Shown: positions 26,171 to 39,165, numbered from the stretch's first letter. The stretch is 64,000 nucleotides of DNA from Opisthorchis felineus (GCA_004794785.1 SJOL01008481.1:124001-188000), one strand, 5' to 3'. The notes: generated by a model from the letters alone, not told the origin. Program-made: numbers and translations.

Positions 26171-26779
26171 GAGGCATCCAAACCTAAAGCAGAAAATATT
26201 AGCTTAATGAATAGGGACTTACACAAGGGGCGTACTCCGAAAACAGGAAGTTCAAACTGAAAACTGGATGAAATAAAAGAAATCATACCAAATACAGTAA
26301 TATTCTTGTGTACATATGGTTCATCACTGAGTCGATACTTTTTTATTGGTCTCGTGCAAATACATCCAAAATTCGGTCAATACGTTATTTAAATTTAACG
26401 TGCGCTCATGTGACTGCATAGAAATCCTTTGGTAGTAAAAAGTGGTGGTAAAAGCAACACTCTTTTAACTTTTTGTATTCACGTAAATGTCTACGTTCAA
26501 CTCAGAATCAGTACCAGATGTGATTTTTCAAAACTTTATCCATCCGGAGAATAGGTTTGTTGATAGGATCATTGTCGGAATTCATGCCATTAAAGGATGC
26601 TCATGAGGTTAAACGAAACCATGCGCGCGCTGTCCATAATCCATAGTTATTAACTGTTTCCCAGATTGCCTCCAACAACAATCATCTTCGGCAAGTAAAC
26701 GTAGAGGCAAATGCGAACGATAATGGTTGACGGAGACGAATGCATGCCGCTACATAACTCAGCGCACTTTGCACACAAC

Positions 26780-27010
26780 CTAGGGCCACTGTTAACACTG
26801 CATGGTTTGTGATGGAAAGAGTAAAACGTACGAATATTCTGGGCCGCCGGAAAATTTGCTATGCTCAAAATGAAGTTGATAATGCTTACCGAAAAAGTTA
26901 TCGATGTGTGCGCCTAGTTTGATCAGCCCTTGCTTTTGATAGTCTTGTGGTATGGAGGGGTGATATCTGAGTTTTACGATCACGTTTTCACATATCATTG
27001 AGTCTTGGAG
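26780..27010 (-). repeat. Dispersed repeat family E, copy 1
   Basis: The minus strand shares CCTCCATACC-ACGACTATCA-AAACAA-like sequence with 53500-53550 on the plus strand. In frame, both give SIP-x-DYQKQ. The recognisable match is only about 60-100 bases, so the bounds are approximate. A short NFIHP match at 26530 (plus) against 53452 may belong to the same family. Confidence 0.4.
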
Positions 27011-27164
27011 GAGGAAGTCAAAATCTTACCACTATCTGATTGGCCTGATGAGAATACAGCATGTTTTTTCGTTGTGTATGAATCACCCAAATGAACTCGC
27101 ATGACCAGTAAGTTTCAGAGAACTTACTCGGCTCTAAAACTGGGATACCGGGACATTGGCGTAT

Positions 27165-27665
27165 TAATTTTTATTCCCAACTAGTGGGTGGCATACCTTC
27201 AGGCATTATCACAAAGTTACAGTCAGAATAAGAGCATGACTGGTGGGGTTTCGGGTACCGGGAATTTCGTGGAAAAGGGACGGCGGCATAAAGAGTGGGC
27301 ATTATCCGAAGTAGGCTTGGTCACACCTGAGACGGCATGGGTAGGGGACCTAAATTTCAAGGACTCTTTCTTTCTTATGGGGAACATATCAGATGAGACA
27401 AAATACTATCGTTAAAACTTGAAAGTGTTAGGCAAAAAAATACGAGGGAGGGCATAGAAATAAGCTTCCTGCCTCGTACGTGATAAAAATAATTAAAAAC
27501 TTCAATCCGCAGAAAAAGTGGAACCAGAATAACGGATCAGGAGACGCAGCAGAACTGCCACGTTCTGACCGGCCAATTTGAACTTAAGCCTAAAGCCGTT
27601 GCTGAGGCTTCATAGCCCTGGGCTTTTGAGCGCATGGCCAGAGTCGTTAAAAGCGTAAGTGGGGG
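27165..27665 (+). repeat. Dispersed repeat family A, copy 2
   Basis: Second copy of the element at 4385-4870, same strand. It keeps a slightly longer reading frame (MTGGVSGTGNFVEKGRRHKE, then LVTPETAW) but ends in stops before any domain I can name. The unmatched spacing relative to block B shows that it moved or duplicated independently of that block. Confidence 0.7.
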
Positions 27666-27854
27666 AATATGCTCATATGATGCTCGAAGGTGCCGAATAT
27701 AGCAATGTACAGTGTTTTGAAGGGGCAATATTTATAATAGGGGTTTTTGTTCAGGTGACACTATGTATGTAATGCCTGTAGCTTAGCGGGGCATCGAAAA
27801 TACTATGTACCGGACCCAAACTGAAAGTGAACATTGCATGGTTACCCACCTGAA

Positions 27855-27883
27855 AGCCGTGTGATGGGAACTCACACGGTCTC
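27855..27883 (+). other. Perfect 8-bp hairpin resembling a group II intron domain V half
   Basis: CCGTGTGA (27857-27864) pairs with TCACACGG (27872-27879) around a TGGGAAC loop and is preceded by AAAG. The 5' half, AGCCGTGTGATGGGAA, resembles the catalytic domain V of some group II introns, but the two-base bulge and the GAAA-type loop are lost, and no maturase or other intron domain lies nearby. Probably a coincidence or a simple hairpin. Confidence 0.25.
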
Positions 27884-27889
27884 GTGTTT

Positions 27890-30115
27890 TAATCGACTGC
27901 ACTCAGCCATTTCAATAATGTCTGCTGTCTAATAAGGGGACCTCCGTACAAAGCCAAATAACATTCCCCTGATCACTACGATGGTGTGCACGATTTCTAT
28001 GGATCCTCCGCCAAGACCGCGTGAGCAGAATGGCGGACGCGGGACCGCCTCCATAGTCGTTTAGGGAAAGGTTGCTATCATGTGCGTAGACCTGCTAATG
28101 ATTACATTTTCATCGATAGATGGCAAGCATTTTAATGCGCTCCACCCGTCAAGGCAGACATTTCCCAATTCCGCTTAAACATTTAGCAAGAACTGAGTTT
28201 GTGGCTCAAAAGGTACTTATGATTTAACAACAAGTCGAAATTGATATTCACTAAGTTTGCGTTGCTCAACACATTCTTGTCGGAATTGCTTATAACCCAA
28301 TCTAATGTTCCTTAACTTTGTATGTTGCGCTCATCGGGCGAAGTTATTCATGGGGTAGTATTCAGACTTATGCTAGCGTAAATGTGCATACCACTGATGA
28401 AGCAATGTCCGATCAAGTGTCCAATTACTGCCACCGGATGTGAAAAAAATTGAAAGTCATTGCGGAATTAATGGAATCGTTTTGTAGTGTTCATTCATCA
28501 TCGTTTTATTTCCAAAGAACGCCCAGAAAAAATCAAGTGCACTATTGAGAACGCTGCCATTTTTCTAATACACTATTAAAATAAGATAATTATCTTCATC
28601 AGTAGTGGCTTGTAAGCTCTTAGTTTGTACGTTACACCCCAATTGTCCTGGAGGGTTAAGGGTTTTATGAGTCTAATAACCGCACACCATATTAATAAGT
28701 GTAAACTCGAGTATCAGTATACACGAAGTACACAGAGATCTGGCTACCAAATGCAATCATGTTCCCATATGTTGCTCAGTGCAGACATCAGTAACAAGTT
28801 GCACGGGATAGACTAGAAATTTTGTACACTAAATACAAAGTGTCAACTGCCAACAAATAGTCAACCACGTGAAAACATGTCAACTGACTGTTAGGGATAG
28901 TTGCATCGTGGGCTATTCACAAAAGAATCTTTTATATCACAGTTAACACCTTTGTACAATCAGCCTTAAATCTCCACATCCCGAGGAACCATACACATAT
29001 GTGATGATCATCAGAATAAGTAACTTTCATTTACTGAACACCACTGCGGTGTGGAGCCCAGCGATGTACACAATGTATCCCTTCACAACACGCCATCACT
29101 TCTGGCCAAGTAGCCGCAAAGGACGCCAACGTGTTAAATATAGTTGAAGATTTTGCCCTTTTCGTTACCGTGCAGTACTGGTACCCGAGCTCGTTCCACT
29201 CCGAATAAAATTGATGGCGAACCAGGGGTTGTATACACTAGTGGGTTAGGCCAAGTAGTTTAATTTCACACCCACTGGAAAGAAATTGTGAATATTACGA
29301 CGTGTTTTGGGATAATCAGAATACACATCTCAAATCGGTTGGCGGATACAGTGTGGTACTTGTAAATTCTCGAAAGAGATGTTGTTTACCACTGATTAGA
29401 TGCAATTGGAATGGTGATTAGGTCTTCAAGGAAATAGGTAAGCAAACGGGTTATAGGTGAATAAACAACACAATATTTTTCACAGCCAGCGGAAAAACAC
29501 TCCCAAAGTTATGTCGTAGGATGTCGTCACCAGAATACCCAAGGAGACGCGGCTGGTCGAATGCCTGTCATGTGATGGTGAGAAATTGCTACACGTGCAT
29601 ATACGTATATATACATATATGTATGAATGCACGAACTGAAGTCTTCTTGAATGTGCGAGTTGGTGTTATCCGTTGTGGAGGAATGATTTTAATTTCCATC
29701 GGTGGATTTTTCGTCTAATATCCTCGAGAGCATTGCTCGAAAATGGCCCAGCTTATGTACACGGAAAATCACCGTGAAGGGTGACTTCGTTCATGTCAAC
29801 ATTGAACCTATCCCCTAAGCCACTTCAAAGGTTACCTTCTAATACCCATCAGTCAACGTGTAGGCTGATTGCAACCCAGTGTCAACTATATTTCCAAATA
29901 GCCGGTCTCACCATGGTCACAGTGCCTGAGAACCCCAACGAAAATACGAGCACAGGTTTTGGGATTTCCTTCAGGCTCCAAAGAATTTTGACTGTGGCTT
30001 ACTAGTGCACACTTAAAAAAGTAAACCGATTTACTTTTACGACGACGAACACCGATTATTTTAGGGGGGATTTATACCGCCCCTCCCAGTGTTTAAAACA
30101 TTTTGTGTGTGTAAA
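27890..30115. other. No gene recognised
   Basis: Contains a short TA-rich alternating run at 29595-29625 and otherwise nothing I can support. Confidence 0.4.
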
Positions 30116-30119
30116 AATT

Positions 30120-30714
30120 AAGCAGTATGTTTCTCATTAGTGAGCCGCTTGTCATTCGGATGTTTAGTGTGCATATGTAAAACGTTTTTGAGAATATCTA
30201 ATCAAGAGCAGCTTTGTCTGCATTGCTCCCACATGTGATAGACTTGCCTTCCGTGCACGGTTCTCACATGCTGATCCAAATTCCATCTTTGGAGGAATAC
30301 CACTCCACACTTCTCGCACGTTTGACGAGTTTGCCCACTGTGTAACGATTGTCGATGTTGAAATAAAATCTTTCCAGTTGCAAAGCAACTTCTACATTTT
30401 GGACATGGATTTCCTCTTTTGGCTGATTCTTTCACTAATTTAATTAATGCTCGGACAACCATATTGGCCTCACTATCATGAAATCGCCTATTGTGTTGCT
30501 GAAACCAGCGGTCAAACTACAGCGGACATTAGCATTTCCAGCGTGCACTCCCGAGTTTCCCTTAACCACTGTCGGGGAATCGAATGATTTGCTGCATATT
30601 AAACAAGTGTGAGGTCCTCCCTGATGCGTGTGTTTGGTTTATGTTCATCTAGTTGATCATCGCTGGAACGGTAATCGTCCGTCGTATCTGTTGAATACGT
30701 TCCATGTACAAAGG
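30120..30714 (-). pseudogene. C2H2 zinc-finger pseudogene, third of the minus-strand group
   Basis: The acceptor ACCCAG leads at 30714 into a leader reading FVHGTYSTDTTDD and DDQLDE, matching the intact plus-strand gene. Finger 1 keeps CLICSKSFDSP but has lost its first His. Finger 2 is unrecognisable. Fingers 3 and 4 are complete: CPKCRSCFATGKILFQHRQ then SLH, and CEKCGVVFLQRWNLDQHVR then TVH. In finger 5 the first Cys is Trp (MWEQC), and a TGA falls where the intact gene has Arg before LDV. The family linker before finger 3 is shortened to ESAKRGN. A truncated two-finger product is conceivable but there is no evidence for it. Finger sequences place it closest to the gene at 50.6 kb. Confidence 0.8.
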
Positions 30715-31330
30715 CTGGGTAAAAATGGGAAAGATGAAGAAAGCATTATCCCTTCCACTCACTATGGCTTGAAACGTGTAATAACTTCCATTTCGATAGA
30801 TAGGTAATCAGAGGTACATTAAAACCGCTGCAGATATTGCATGCCGTACGACGAAGCGTGGAGAGTTTTAACCGAGCATCCGTTTTGTGAGTAAACGTAA
30901 CCCAATTATAAGAATGAACAAATACATGATTTGCGAAAAAGTGTTCTCTCTGAGAAATTTAAGATTTGTAGTATTCTGAGGTGAACTTGAGACTGTCCGT
31001 TGCTCTTTTGCTCTGAAAAAAAGTTGATGACCTCGGTCTACCGGATAGGGGAACACAGCAATTTCGTCCCGAAACAATTTTACGTTATTGTACATTGGGT
31101 GGCCTCTGTGATCACCGGCGTTTTAGTGAGTGTATGTCCTCTGGTAATCTTGAGCCCGCTTGAGTGTCTTCCTTGAAAGAAAACTATATTTCATTCGTAA
31201 ATGTTTTCTAATTTTTACTAGACATAATTTTTCTCCCCCGGAACCTAGGACTGACTGTTCTGTTGTGGCAATGGGTTTTGGACAGCCAGTGATGACAAGA
31301 TATCAAATGCAATAATCACCGCATTACTGA
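30120..31330. repeat. Third, shorter relative of block B
   Basis: Matches the zinc-finger part of blocks B at 30120-30720, and again near 31250-31330, where GACAAGATATCAAATGCAATAATCA resembles 9800-9825 and 25635-25655. The middle, at 30730-31120, is not matched. It is more diverged from the two block B copies than they are from each other. Confidence 0.5.
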
Positions 31331-31334
31331 CGAT

Positions 31335-31910
31335 ATTTCAGTTGTTGAATGAGTGACCAAAACAAAACGTTCAATAATGAGATAACTTCGAATTTTTTTC
31401 ATTTGTTTAATACTGTCAATCCACCACAGCCTTTTGCATCCACGTTCTTTGACGGATCAAGGCTATATTATTTGGTTAGCCCAAGAGGTTTTTTAGTGAC
31501 AGATCAAATATCACATAATATGCGTGCGTTGCTGTTTTTAGTGCAAGAATGTATAAATATACCCCTCAAACCTTAGGGATTTGCCATCAGTCTTGTAGCT
31601 TTTTTCAACGATCTCCTTCATATACCTAATGTTAAGCTCTCTCGTATAAAAACGCTCGATTTGGCGGATTCGATTTTAAGTTTTTTCTTTCATTCAAGAC
31701 ATTTGCTAAAGCTCTCTTGGGTCATCGATTTCATTGCAATATTTTTGCTTTTCTTCAGATATCTTGAAATAGAGGCGTACGTCCCAACACCATATTCATG
31801 AAAAATTACAGTCACAATATTGCGCTTAACAGTGGCTTTATCTCCAACCTAGAAGCGCGATGGTTACAAAATCGTGTGCTCATGATTAACTAATGAGAAT
31901 AACTCCTCAG
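31335..31910. other. No gene recognised
   Basis: AT-rich, with one short plus-strand open frame and no support for an exon. Confidence 0.4.
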
Positions 31911-31914
31911 CTGG

Positions 31915-32670
31915 CTAACATTGGGGAAAACATTCTACCACAATACAGTGGCGAAAATGTGTATTTTTTGGACACACTTTGGTCCAACGACCGGCTTTGG
32001 AGGCGGTTGCATATTTATTTTGATAGCGGATAGAGTCGTTACGCTGCAAAATCGATAAATTGGAGGTCACTAACCGTTGCTGGGTTGCGTCCTTGGCCAT
32101 CATTCAGAGAGGCGGCGGATGTCGACCAACTCAGTTTACTAGCTAGGGTTTTCATACTTATTTACCATGTCGTACACTGCCGACCACTCGGTCGGCACCA
32201 CGTGGAACATAGCTGGGCTAAAAATAGCTTTGCGAGGTAAACGGCCTTCTGAGTTTCTGGTTACATGCCCTGAACAGCATAACTAACAAGCGTGAGTCAT
32301 TCATATATCCTGGGACAGATCATCCTTCTTATAACCATCCGGCGTATCTCAGCATTACGGATACAACGTTGGCACCATATGGGACCAATGCTTTGGAGAC
32401 ACTAATGGTCAAACACTGACATTCTTCATATGTCTTGTGCGCAAAGACGCCAAATCTCTGATTCACAAAGCAGTATGACTCGCACTGCTACAGTATAAAC
32501 TTTTTCTTTGGCTAACAAACTGATGACTCTTCGGCGTAATAGGTGTTCGAGGTTGGCAAAAGCTCTTCGGGCTTTCCCAATTCGAGTAGAAATCTCATCT
32601 TCAACCAACCACACGAGCGTTTTCCACACACCAAGTGTCGACATCTCCGCACATTGGTCAAACTGTTATG
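31915..32670 (-). mobile_element. C-terminal part of a non-LTR retrotransposon reverse transcriptase, decayed
   Basis: The minus strand reads DEISTRIGKARRAFANLEHL, then RRR and later VYTVAVRVILLCESEIWRL, the thumb region typical of RTE-like reverse transcriptases in flukes. This continues, with stops and frame changes, into VFDH-stop-CLQSIG, IRNAEIRRMVIRRM and a tail in which MKTLASKLSW-like and VTSNLSILQRNDSIRYQ pieces sit where these proteins end. The YADD box and everything upstream are missing, which fits a 5'-truncated insertion that has since decayed. No poly(A) or simple repeat tail and no target-site duplication could be identified by eye. Confidence 0.8.
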
Positions 32671-32674
32671 AGCA

Positions 32675-35600
32675 AAGCATCTGGACAGGGGAAGGAAGTT
32701 CACTCACGAAGATGAATCAAACTTCCTATGCCGATTGTAAGTGGGATGTGAAAACATGTGCCCGCTGTGCTCGTGACATGTACTCAGCTGAAAGTGACTG
32801 GTTGCTTGGACTTAAGATATCCATTGTTTAAAATATTTCTGCTGCCGTGGCACACAGGTTTAACGAATGATGCACAGTAACTTCAAAGTTGAAAAGGCAA
32901 ATCTTCTGGTGGATTCGAATATGTTTGGTGTTGAGCTCGGTTAAAATATGCATAATTCAGCGCACACTTAGCTTGTATTTGCACAACATCCCATGTGGAA
33001 TTGTGATTTTCCAGCGTGGTATACAAAAGCCGGCGTAACCCCACACTAAAACCATATTACCACATTTGTTAATAGAATACCTTTCGAACGGTTTGACTAT
33101 TGAGGCTTCGCCAAAAACCAGACGTGGTTCACCTGACCCCTAAAAATAAACAATAGTGTGCTATACATTGTCATTGAAAATACCTATCATGAACAGTTAG
33201 AATGGTTTTGTATTCTATCCAAGTTTGAATTAATCCAAGCGCCGATATGCAGTTCATGATTCGGAAGATTTTCACTTCAGTAAAGTACCAGAAGGTCGCA
33301 GGTGGGAATTACTACGAGATTCGTGAAGTGTATACCGCTGAGGTACCCAATAGTCATCAACCTATTGTAGACGTTTATCGAATAATCCAACTGGGTTGAC
33401 GTAACCCATTGAATCCAGTCTCCATCATATCAGAATATCCTTATACGTGCACTTACTGTTCTGTGGTAGCTGTACATCAGTGAATACAAGAAGAGGGTTA
33501 ACCAAAAACCACTAACCGATGAAACGGGCAAGCTCCCGCGAATTGTCCAAAGCTCAGTTTAATACGTTTGCTGCATTAATGAATGAAGTGGAATCTGGGG
33601 ACGGGAGCTCAATTTCCACAATAACTATGGAGTGAGAATTCACGGGAACTTCGGCGCCTTATGCAGGAACTACGTTTAGAAGAACTTAAGAAAAGTTTCA
33701 TGGAATTTCAGAAAAATGCATGACGCATACATAAGGGATCAAACTCCGTACACAGGATGATCGTATATGCTCCTATAGAATAAAAGCACTAAATATTAGA
33801 GGCAAGATTGATGCTAGAAGTTACAACACAGCTCATCGGGGGGTGACGATACTTATGGGAGCTCTGAGGTGGTTCACACGCGGCAATTTCAGCGTGGTCC
33901 ATTCACGGCAAACGTTTCGACTTGGCAAAAAACTAAGCACATATATCATATAACACAGAATCCTTTCACAAGACAATGTAGTACCTCACGCGCCATGAAA
34001 GTCGCCTAGTGTGACGCAAACACAGAGATGCGTAGGGTTATTGCAAATTACCCTGGTTTATATTCTGAAACTGTGATGCTAGATGCGTTCGACCAACTCA
34101 CCTGAAGTGGTAACGAAACGATAAAATTAGTCTGAAGGAAGTAGGCTTCCTCACGTATCGCATCCCTTCAATTCACTGCAAGATCATCACTCTTCTCCAC
34201 AAGTCTCGAGGCCTTATGCATTCCCTCCTTGACAGTTGGAGAATATATCGAGTTTGATTAGTGAGTCTTATGCTCCATCATGTGGTTGCAATGGAACAGT
34301 AAGTGGAATTCCACATGGATTGGGAATTTGATTCAATAGGCGCTTAGGTTAGCCGTTAATCATACATATAACTTGAGCGCATTTGGGGGCACTACATCCG
34401 GAAATTCAGAATGCAGAATGTGTTAGTTCAAGGGTCTAGTTACCGGTTGTACTTTTTCAATGAGTCACACAGTCAGATTAACCAACCCTTGTGGGCCGAT
34501 GGTGATCGTTCCAGCTGTTATTTCACAACGCTGCATTGAAGCAACTTAAATTCGTGCAATATTGGTCGGAGCTTGCGAGTACAAATAGTCTCCTAGTGTT
34601 TTGTGAGAACTCTTTTGGGAAATGTCAAGATATCCACATATGAACCACTAGTGCCTGACTCCTCGGAGGGTCATATTATTGCTAAATGCAAGAAAGGAAG
34701 TGAATCGATAAATATCTTCCACGGGGTCACACATTTATCAACTTAAAACTAATATGATCCTGAAGATGGCTTTGCATCCACAAGGCTTTGGTTTGCATAG
34801 TTCCCGTCCACTAAGGAGGGCTGATCGCACTGCAATGTCTTATTGACAACGTATCCCTCCCCTCGCAACACATCCCACAGTGACCAGAATTAAAATTCAC
34901 CTTCTATTATTCATGTTGCAACAACTACTGGCCAATACGTTGGTAAATCTTCAGTCATCCAGCCGATCGTGCCTAACACAATAAAGTTTGAACGCCTGGG
35001 TGCATTCCCGACACTGAAAAACGTATTGTGGTTTGCATCCCCCAACTCATCAGTTTTCAGGCGACAAAGTTCGTTTGCTGGAATCCTTAATAATGAGCCT
35101 TCTGAACGGTAGTAAATGGTCGGAAGTCATGATATTTAGTTCGGAAGATATTGCGGGAGCAACTCAGTGTAAATCTTCAGAAAACAATTGAGCGACGAAT
35201 TCGGGGAAACATACGCAAAAATACCCAAGCGTTATAACGGGGCGAAACGTTGCAATAAAAGAACACCGTACACTTGGTTGAAAATAACCGATTTTGAGTC
35301 TATCATCACAGAACCAGGTAGTTCATTCCCCGGGACAAATCGTCGTCAATCTTGCTAACTAGAAGGTGGAATCATGACACGATCGGACTTATATAATGCA
35401 AGTGATTTCTGAAAACTGAACTTTTCTCCAAATCTTCCCTCAAAAGACAACACGCGAGTTTTGAAAAGTAAAGCTTTTGATATGAGTAATGTGCTTATAT
35501 CCAACTCACACATTAGTTAACGAAAAAATGGATAATTCAGACAGGTTCAGGCAAAATACAGCCACGGCAGACGCAGATCGAGCTCTCTTCATTTGTGCTG

Positions 35601-36640
35601 GCACCGCTGTCCACTTCCCACAAGATGGATCATAGCGTTGCATAAATGAAAAACGTATTTGTCCGTACGATCCTCCGATGGCTTATTTACATCTGTTGTA
35701 TGCAGCAACACCTTTGGGCGAAATGAAAGCAACTGACATCTGTCAAACGCCAATCGGTGGCGCTCAATACCATTGGATAAACTGGTCAAAGGGGACACGA
35801 CAGCGGCTTACAAAAACGTTTTCATCTTATTTCACTTACTCAGTTTACACGTCACATTTGAAATTCGAAACTAACTGGTAACTGTGCATTTCTTTTCAGG
35901 GTTTTGCTGCTTGCATATCGTGTTTCAAATTCATGCTGGTTTGGACTGTAAATGCAGCAAACACTTTGGAAATTTGCCGCCCTTGCAGAGGTTATCAGTG
36001 ACTATTGCGTGATAAAAGCTTGAGTGAAATTTCATTGTGATGCAAGATCTAACCAACGGTGTGTGAGCCGAACAAGATTATTATTATTGGGCCGGAGACA
36101 ATTAAGGTAACAATCTCCTTAATCGGGAAAGGCCTACCACACACCGCATTGTCACATGGCCCTTTGTGTCCAACAGTCGATGGAGAAGTAACTGGACGAT
36201 AGGCATTTGATTGGAAAACTTGGTCACCCTCACTTGGTACTCATGAAGACTTGCAACCGTTCAAAACTCCAGACTAGATGACTCCTTTGATCTCCGACTC
36301 TGCAGAGGAATCCGACTTTTCAATATTTAAGAGGTGGGCGTATGAAACGGCGATTCGAACTAATTGATGAATGGAGGCCAGTTATAATAAACTTCAGAAG
36401 GAATGACCAGTAAATTATCGGATTGAAATAACTTACGATCTAAAGATGAGCCAGGTGATCTGGTGTAAACAACTTCAGCCACACACGCATGAGGGATATT
36501 TTAGTTTTCCTACAGGCTTCAGGCGAAAGTCACTGTTATCAATTTATTGCGGAACATTACGTAATAGCGACCGTTTTATAAACGGATTTCTGAGAAGCGG
36601 AAGGAATGTCTTTACTGACACTCACACCTCATAACTACTT
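32675..36640. other. No gene recognised
   Basis: Four kilobases with few open frames of any length. Remaining 3' exons of the Kelch gene are expected somewhere downstream on the minus strand, but I could not find a blade motif here. Confidence 0.45.
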
Positions 36641-36642
36641 AC

Positions 36643-36803
36643 CGAGGTCAGCTCGCCTCTGATTCATGCTTGCAACTTTCTGCCAAGAATCGGTCTCCGG
36701 AGAGTAGACTTCAGTGTGGTTCCAAGCATTTCCACTGGAATCCAAGCCACTCACGACATATAGACGGTTCTTCAGCGCACATACACCCAAAGCACACTTC
36801 CTG
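36643..36803 (-). CDS. Kelch-like gene exon, next blade
   Basis: Acceptor TTCTTCTCTACAG, donor GTAAGT at 36642. It reads KCALGVCALKNRLYVVSGLD then HTEVYSPETDSWQKVASMNQ. One of the two glycines is Ser (VVSG), a common variant. An alternative upstream TAG acceptor would add eight hydrophobic residues and fits the repeat less well. The exon ends in phase 1, so at least one more exon should follow. Confidence 0.85.
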
Positions 36804-36888
36804 TAGAGAAGAACTTGCAACAGGACACTAGAGAGAAAACCGCCGTATGAAACATTTGCCTGAAACGAGCACTAAACATTTTACTTAC

Positions 36889-37108
36889 AGTGAAGGCATT
36901 TGAGCGACTGTCGTCCACGCGTTTGTGTCTGGATTAAAACACTCAACGGTGGACAAAAACTCTTTGTTCTCGTTGGCGCCACCAACTACAAAAATGCAGT
37001 TCTGCAATGCAGCAACACCAGGGGCTGAACGATCACATGACACCGAACCTATAAGACACCACTTAGTGGGTGAATGCTCGAGTACTTCACATGAGGCGAA
37101 TCGGCTAT
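36889..37108 (-). CDS. Kelch-like gene exon, one intact blade plus linker
   Basis: Bounded by acceptor CGCATGCTTGCAG and donor GTAAGT at 36888. The peptide includes CDRSAPGVAALQNCIFVVGG then ANENKEFLSTVECFNPDTNA and WTTVAQMPSL, with the double Gly, the aromatic and the Trp of a Kelch repeat in place. It leaves in phase 2 and joins the next exon cleanly. Confidence 0.85.
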
Positions 37109-37742
37109 CTGCAAGCATGCGGTATATCAATGTGTCATGGAATTAGGCACGCATTAATAATACTCTGGGAAGAAATCACCTTTGCTGACTGACAAAAATA
37201 CATCAAACCTTCGAACCGACCCCGTGTGGAAGACGCCTTACAGCGGAAATACAATTCCAATAAAACCGGTGATGTTAAAGGAGCGCTATTGGGGCACGAA
37301 AACGCTGTTAAACGAAATATCTGCAATGAATAAAAATCTAAACTTGTCTATTGTTGGTCCCTGGTGCACCACAATCAGTTGCCTAGACAAATCATAATCA
37401 AGAGATTCAGCTGGGTTCCATTTGAGTCTCTTGTAAAACCAAAATAACGAGCCAGTGAACGAGCTTGTAAAAAATCAGAGCTTTTGTAGAAATATTTTCA
37501 ATGTGCGACTAATTTACGACGCATTCGCCAAGTAACTGTTATGGTGCAGTAAACTCGGGACACACGAAAAATCAATAAATCTTTTAACATCGCACAAGAT
37601 TGTGGTGACTAAACTGCTACCCTCCTTGCAAAGTTGAATGCAAATTTTTCCTGACTTTAATTGCGTCCTCCTGTTACGTAAACCTAATTGGCTAGCAGAG
37701 AAGAGCCCAGGTGACAATGTGCATATTGCATTTCTGGGCCGG

Positions 37743-37999
37743 CTATCCAGCCGGCCAGTCATAGATTTCTACTGACCGTGTTGGTTTGATGGTCTCATTC
37801 CCCAATATATAAGGATAATTTTCAAGGACAACAGCAACGCATGCCAATTTCTTGCACGGCAAATTTGGAATAGCTGGAATTGTGAACATTTGGAACGGTC
37901 TTCGTTCTGGTTTGACATACACATAGTCCAAATTTGTGTTCCCATGTCAAAATATTCTACTACGTTCCCTGCACCAACACCACCGACGACAAAGATGTC
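37743..37999 (-). CDS. Kelch-like gene exon with a frameshift
   Basis: After a CATTTTAAG acceptor the frame reads DIFVVGGVGAGNVVEYFDMG and TQIW, one Kelch blade end. The frame then shifts by one base, and the next blade is in another frame: KKLACVAVVLENYPYILGNE and SVEIYD. A GGCCGGCT hairpin and a stop follow at 37737-37756, where the blade's Trp strand should be. Copies of this exon lie at 270-595 and 59420-59835. Confidence 0.65.
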
Positions 38000-39165
38000 C
38001 TTAAAATGAAAGTTGAAAAATAATATGGACCATTGGAGGGGCACCACAACACAGGTTTTTGCCAAATGACGAGCGTATATTCCGGATAGGTTACATCCGC
38101 ATGAGACCGAAAAACATATGGTTGTGTATCAGGAGACCTTGGCTTATCGTTTGTTTTCAGACGTCAAAACATTGACATCACTCAGTTGATTAGCTTGAAA
38201 TGATCGGCAAAACTGAAAACATCGAGACAAATCTGAGGCGTCCGTTCACTCGAAACGGATGTACCTCACGCTTCTCGAATTCACCGTTATTATGAATCAA
38301 GAAGCGACGCCAGGACACTTGCACATGTGATCTCCACTACGTGACTGCATCCTGGCGACTCTTTTGAAAATCAAGCATGTCGTCAGAAAACACATGAAAA
38401 GACATAGATGAGTTCCAGTTACTGCAAATCTCCACGGTTTTCACTGAATACCTTCTGGGTCAGAACAATCAATGTGGCCAATGTTGCCTCAAATGTAGAT
38501 CCAAAACAAGGGACTTTCACCTCTCCATATGGATGAAAGTATATACATGATATTTTCATACTGGTTTTTCTAACGTTTACATTTTCATTTTTTTCATTAT
38601 TAAAAAGCCACCTTCGCTTTCAGTCGTCCGGCTATCCATTGGAACTGCCCAGGTTTCTGTTACATATGAGTACGCCGGCTGTGCTCAAACAAATCCACAT
38701 AAAATCAACCCAATTTACAGTTCACGCCTTTAGATAAAGCCGATTTCGGTCCAAATAAAAATAAAGCATTTCTTATGATATTAGGTCATTAATGCAGCAT
38801 ATGAAAATACCTATCTATATCCAGAAGATTCCACAAATAAAGCGCTTTGATTCACATTTCCAAGCCCGTTTGGCCGTTCGATTATCTGAATGTAGTCAGA
38901 TGTTTATTGCAATCACTGAATACTAGGCTTTTTGAGGTCTGCATGCAGTGAAGGAATCTTTACCGCTGTTCTTTGTTACAATCATCACACTAGAATGTTC
39001 TGTTCTGGGACACTAGTACAGGCTGCCTACGGGTCGCCGCTCTCCTTGGTGATTTCACACATTGTCTGGTTCAAGTGAGCGGTATGTTGTGGTTTGCGTA
39101 GAACTCACATCCGAATATTCCAAATTGCGTATCTTCTTGGGTCCAGAAATTGATTTGTTGGATAC

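Noticed and set aside
22571..28410. CTGATGA sequences as possible hammerhead ribozyme cores
   Set aside because: None is followed by a helix II and GAAA in the required order.
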